NCBI GenBank assembly: GCA_033064195.1
Contig: JARBJD010000073.1
Span: 124,001-188,000 of the forward strand
Direction: 5' to 3'
Source of the DNA: Blattamonas nauphoetae
Lineage: Eukaryota > Preaxostyla > Oxymonadida
Length of the DNA: 64,000 nucleotides
Part shown: positions 60,842 through 64,000 of the stretch, piece after piece
How the letters are laid out: each line of letters opens with the position of its first letter
Position numbering within the stretch: the stretch's first letter is position 1
Position numbers and translations under genes: made by a program
Notes under the pieces: model-generated
What the model was told of the DNA's origin: nothing
What the model saw: the letters and a program-made list of their open reading frames with translations, nothing else
Database searches by the model: none

Positions 60842-63207
60842 ATGTTGAAGTCCACACAGACAATACCTTTGACAGGAACCATTCTGTGTCAACCGACAGA
60901 CTTAGATTGGAAGAATCCCTTTCTCACTTTCAAAACGATAGAGGAATTCTTTGTCAGTTTCGTCCAACTTGAATCACTGAACGTCACAGTTGCGGATTCA
61001 TATCAACCTCAAATCGACTTTTCTGCATCTTTGGAAACTGATTTTTCGTTCGATTGCTTATATAAATGCTTCTTGAGGCGATTTGAACGAGAAGACTTCG
61101 CTGTCCTCTCCTTCTCAAAAGAAGCTGGTCCACCCTTCAAAATTTATGGTATGCCAGACACTGTACCTGGTGAATGCATTGACCGAATTCTTTCACTCGA
61201 TTTGCAAGTCCAACGATCGGATCGAGACAGCATTGATGCGATTCGAACCCAACTTAAAGAATTCGGTGACACTGTGTCGGTTTTCACAACCATTAGCTCA
61301 GGCAACCGCGAATGTGCACAATGCTCTATCCAGATGATCACACAATTGTCATTTGAAGACATCCGCCGAACCATCGAATCGTCCAACCAGACCCGACTTT
61401 TTTCCACTATTAATCTCTCAAAATACCAACCAGTCTCGACAATTTTGCATTTGATGTCCATTCCATCATCTTATTCGAATGAAATACTTTTCAATCTTAT
61501 TTCGCCGCACTCACCAAATGGGTGATTCTAAATGAATTGTTACCCGCGTATTTTCTTCTGCCACACGAGCAGAAACTCTATGTAATTTTCAGAGCGCTCA
61601 TATTCTCCTTCATTCGACATGATTAAGGTGTTTTCAGTTTTTCTGAGTCTTCGTCCCATCTTTTTCTTCTGATTTCTTCTTTCAGCTATCCTCCTTCGCT
61701 CAAACTTGCATATTCCCCCAAAATTGTACAAGTACCTCGTTCTTACACATCATTTGAAGCCGACCCCCATCGTTTGAACAGTAAATATATTCTCATCTTA
61801 ATTTCCAGGTCATTCTTTCCAACAACTCAGATCCAACTACAACACTTGACATCTCAATGTTTTAGTGTGATTTCGAGTTTTTTCAACTCTTTTCCAACAG
61901 GTGTCTCATTCAGATCTGGTGATCCCGTTCTTCTCTTCTCACAGTGAACTCGCTTTTTCTGATCTGCCTCCCTCCTCTGTAGCAAACCATTAAACGTGTT
62001 GTTCCTACACATCCATGTCACAAATACGCCATTCCGACACACACAAGAAATTGCATAGAGATTCTCAATGTTTGAAGCGAGATGGACAAGAGAGGCTTTT
62101 CAAGGCTTTTTTGATGATAGATGTTTTCAATTCGCATTTCTCTCACAAATCCGATTTTTTATGTCGTTTACCACCACCTCTTTGATTTCTGAAACGTTAC
62201 GAAGAAATAAATGTGAAAAAATGTCCTGATCAAAAAAGAGCTCAATCGAACGCGATCAAATCAAAATCTACTAAATTTAGCACTTTTCAGTCCTGAAAGC
62301 AGCTGAATGCAAATTGTGCAATTTTTGATTTTTTGAGACGCACCATAGTGACAAGTAACATTTCATTTGAATCACCCAAATTCGGTCGTCTTCATTCCAC
62401 CACGCATATCTTTGCCAGACACCAAAGATTGTCTCATCAACTTTCCCAACATCACTACCGCCATTTCAGCATTTCGCGACCGGAACAAATGGCCGATCGA
62501 AGGCGTTCAGATTCATGTCCAATTTTTCGTCCACGAGCCCCGACAACATGCATTTCAGTCATTTCACACATCTCTCCCACAGTTAATGAGTTCCCTCTCG
62601 TCTTCCAAAAAAACTGTGGTTCTTAAAAATCTTCCTTTCGATGACTCAATCCTCGAAATCGTAAACCTCCTTTCCGCCGTTCGAATGAAACACATCGTCA
62701 TCAACACGGACACTTTCTCGGGCTCAACAGCAACAGCCCTTGTCGAAGTCGAGAGTGACAGCATAGCAGCCTCCCTGCAGAGTTTGGATGGAACTCTAAC
62801 ACTCAGAGGTCGAACGATCAACATCTCCATGTCCACTCCTCTTCTCACACTCTCTCCACTTGCTGTACCCCATCTCATCACTTCGTCGACACTTCAGCCG
62901 CCACTTTATCGTGAAGCTAGCCTCCTCACAGATCCTGGTAATATCTACGCTTCCGAGATCACCGAGATCACTCCCGAGACAATAACAATTGCCTGCAGAG
63001 CTGCCGCATTCTTCATCCCTCATCATGAATGTATTTGGGGAGCCGATTCTGATTTTGATCAACAGATCGAAGAAATGTCCAAATTTTTCGAGACTATTCT
63101 TGACAGCCGAAATCCACCACTCCGAAACACTCTCATCTATCGGGTCATGCCTGACTCGATCTTCGAGCGCATCTTCGGACTCTTACACTCGGGAAACGAT
63201 GCTCTGA
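60842..63207 (+). pseudogene. RRM-domain protein gene split by an AAAT-target element and truncated by another
   Basis: I take the ATG at 60842 (MLKSTQTIPLTGT). The frame runs 226 codons to 61519. Removing 61520-62377 and one AAAT gives TCA CCA AAT TCG GTC and continues in frame for about 275 more codons (SVVFIPPRISLPDTKDCLIN). The N-terminal half is unrecognised. An RNA recognition motif lies near residues 300-375: KTVVLKNLPF (RNP2-like), TALVEVESDSIAASLQSLDG (RNP1 region, weak) and LRGRTINIS. The C-terminal part (IPHHECIWGADSDFDQQIEE) is unknown. At 63208 a TNA element cuts the frame after GNDAL, so the true C-terminus is missing here. A pre-mRNA or mRNA-binding role follows from the RRM only. 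Confidence 0.75.
61520..62377. mobile_element. Inverted-repeat element with AAAT target duplication, copy 2 (858 bp)
   Basis: Same ends as copy 1 (GGGTGATTCTAAATGAATTG at the left; right end TTTCATTTGAATCACCC), AAAT on both sides (61516-61519 and 62378-62381). Homologous throughout to 39068-39921, with the same start (TTACCCGCG) and the same GAGACGCACCATAGT near the right end. No coding capacity. Its position in an exon is proven by the in-frame rejoining of the RRM gene. Confidence 0.9.
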
Positions 63208-63345
63208 TAGTCCCTCCACAAACCCGTCAAAAATATATAAACCCGTTTTTATTCGGCTAGACCCAGAATTCGTACTATAGTCGAAAATTGTTTTCATATT
63301 ACCACTAATAAACTCATTGACAATGGTAGTTTGAGAGAAAAGTGT
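63208..63345. mobile_element. End of a TNA-target element related to the one at 37623
   Basis: TAGTCCCTCCACAAACCCGT is followed by AAACCCGTTTTTATTCGGCT and AGACCCAGAATTCGTAC, closely matching 37623-37720. TGA precedes it (63205-63207). I do not find the opposite inverted end before 64000, so the copy is truncated or continues beyond the window; the right border given is only where similarity fades. Confidence 0.65.
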
Positions 63346-63608
63346 CCATGCAATTGATCGATGAAATGAGAAAGAGTCCAATGAATGGGGAGATGAAAAG
63401 AATGGATCACATCCACTGGCTTTCAGGCTTGCACTCTGGTTGTCCTGTCTGGGTGCCTGTCCAGCTGGCTGGGGGATGTTCGACCCGGTCTGGCGAATGC
63501 CCAGTGTTGGTGAGGACGTTGACAGAGTCTTTGGGGATGAGACTTGGAGACTGTGAGGACGTCCGCGTCTGCGACAGTCGACGGGACAATCCCCGAGCAG
63601 AGCCATTT

Positions 63609-64000
63609 CTACTCGGACGGCAGTGTCTGTGGCGGGTCAGCTTCGTCTCTCTGTGAAGTGGAACTTGATGTCGATTCTGACTCTGAGTTCATCTCAGTCT
63701 CCTCGTTGTCGTAGGTGGTACGTGTTGATGCAGCGACGATTGACGTTGATCCGAGTGACGAGAGCGTTGGTGTGATGGCGCGTTGTGTAATGAGCGGTTC
63801 AAGTACCTCTTGCGGCTCACTCCCCGCCGTCCTTGTATCGAGAAGTGCTTGTTGGGCAGTGTCGCTTGGCTCTGTCCTGTCTTTTGTCGGACTGCTTTTG
63901 GTCTTTCCGGAGGAGAGTGCCCGAAGAGCGGGTGGTTGGTCTGCTTCGGAGCAGCCATCGAAGAAGTGGAGGACACCTTCTGATGAGCGGGCAAGGGATC
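63609..64000 (-). CDS. C-terminal end of an unknown Ser/Thr/Glu-rich protein, partial at right edge
   Basis: The frame enters from the right edge and runs 130 codons to TAG at 63609-63611. It reads SSEGVLHFFDGCSEADQPPA, DTAQQALLDTRTAGSEPQEV, LEPLITQRAITPTLSSLG and ETEMNSESESTSSSTSQRDE: hydrophilic, disordered, acidic at the end. Two other minus frames are also fairly open, but this one has the most protein-like composition. No family recognised. Confidence 0.45.
   Translation of the reverse strand, partial: SLARSSEGVLHFFDGCSEADQPPALRALSSGKTKSSPTKDRTEPSDTAQQALLDTRTAGSEPQEVLEPLITQRAITPTLSSLGSTSIVAASTRTTYDNEETEMNSESESTSSSTSQRDEADPPQTLPSE

Noticed and set aside
63145-63606. Minus-strand 153-codon frame near the right edge
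   Set aside because: It crosses the end of a mobile element and the end of the RRM gene on the other strand, and its composition is not protein-like.
1-64000. CRISPR arrays, tRNA or rRNA genes
   Set aside because: No regularly spaced short repeats and no recognisable tRNA or rRNA stretches were seen on reading through; a dedicated tRNA scan was not possible.

Overview
The window looks like the nuclear genome of an anaerobic flagellate of the Preaxostyla, most like the oxymonad Blattamonas. That assignment rests on my memory of its expanded protein families (kinase plus SPRY-like proteins, beta-helix membrane proteins with a C-terminal kinase-like domain, and an armadillo-like family whose first half often carries an FLN motif); no search was run. 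Genes are on both strands, GT-AG introns are very short (30-31 bases at the smallest), and the long reading frames use the standard genetic code.

Layout. 1-1970: minus-strand coiled-coil/SPRY-like gene running off the left edge. About 2.0-5.6 kb: a broken minus-strand copy of the armadillo-like family, interrupted by leucine-rich-repeat sequence and by a 2.0-kb Mutator-like element with 9-base target duplications, which itself holds a nested small element and what may be a captured host fragment. 5.6-6.7 kb: a nearly intact plus-strand copy of the same family. 7.4-19.7 kb: tandem minus-strand receptor-like genes A (frameshifted) and B (2,231 codons). 19.9-26.4 kb: kinase-SPRY gene E, interrupted by a pogo-like transposon and by a 1.4-kb palindrome in its stop codon. 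28.2-29.0 kb: a TNA-target element. 29.4-34.2 kb: receptor-like gene C (minus). 34.9-47.1 kb: kinase-SPRY gene F, a heavily invaded paralogue of E. 47.3-55.6 kb: receptor-like gene D (2,735 codons). 56.0-60.6 kb: a DIRS-type tyrosine-recombinase retroelement fossil. 60.8-63.2 kb: an RRM-protein gene split by one element and cut by a second. 63.6-64.0 kb: the end of another gene entering from the right.

How it fits together. Two families alternate: large type I membrane proteins (signal peptide, beta-helix ectodomain, one membrane span, cytosolic kinase-like tail without catalytic motifs) and soluble kinases with a coiled coil and serial SPRY-like domains. B and E are divergent neighbours, and so are C and F, which points to segmental duplication of a receptor-kinase pair. 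Comparing E with F, and rejoining the split host genes, gives exact insertion sites and target duplications for at least eight elements, so the window records transposition into coding exons, a stop codon, a splice junction and an intron.
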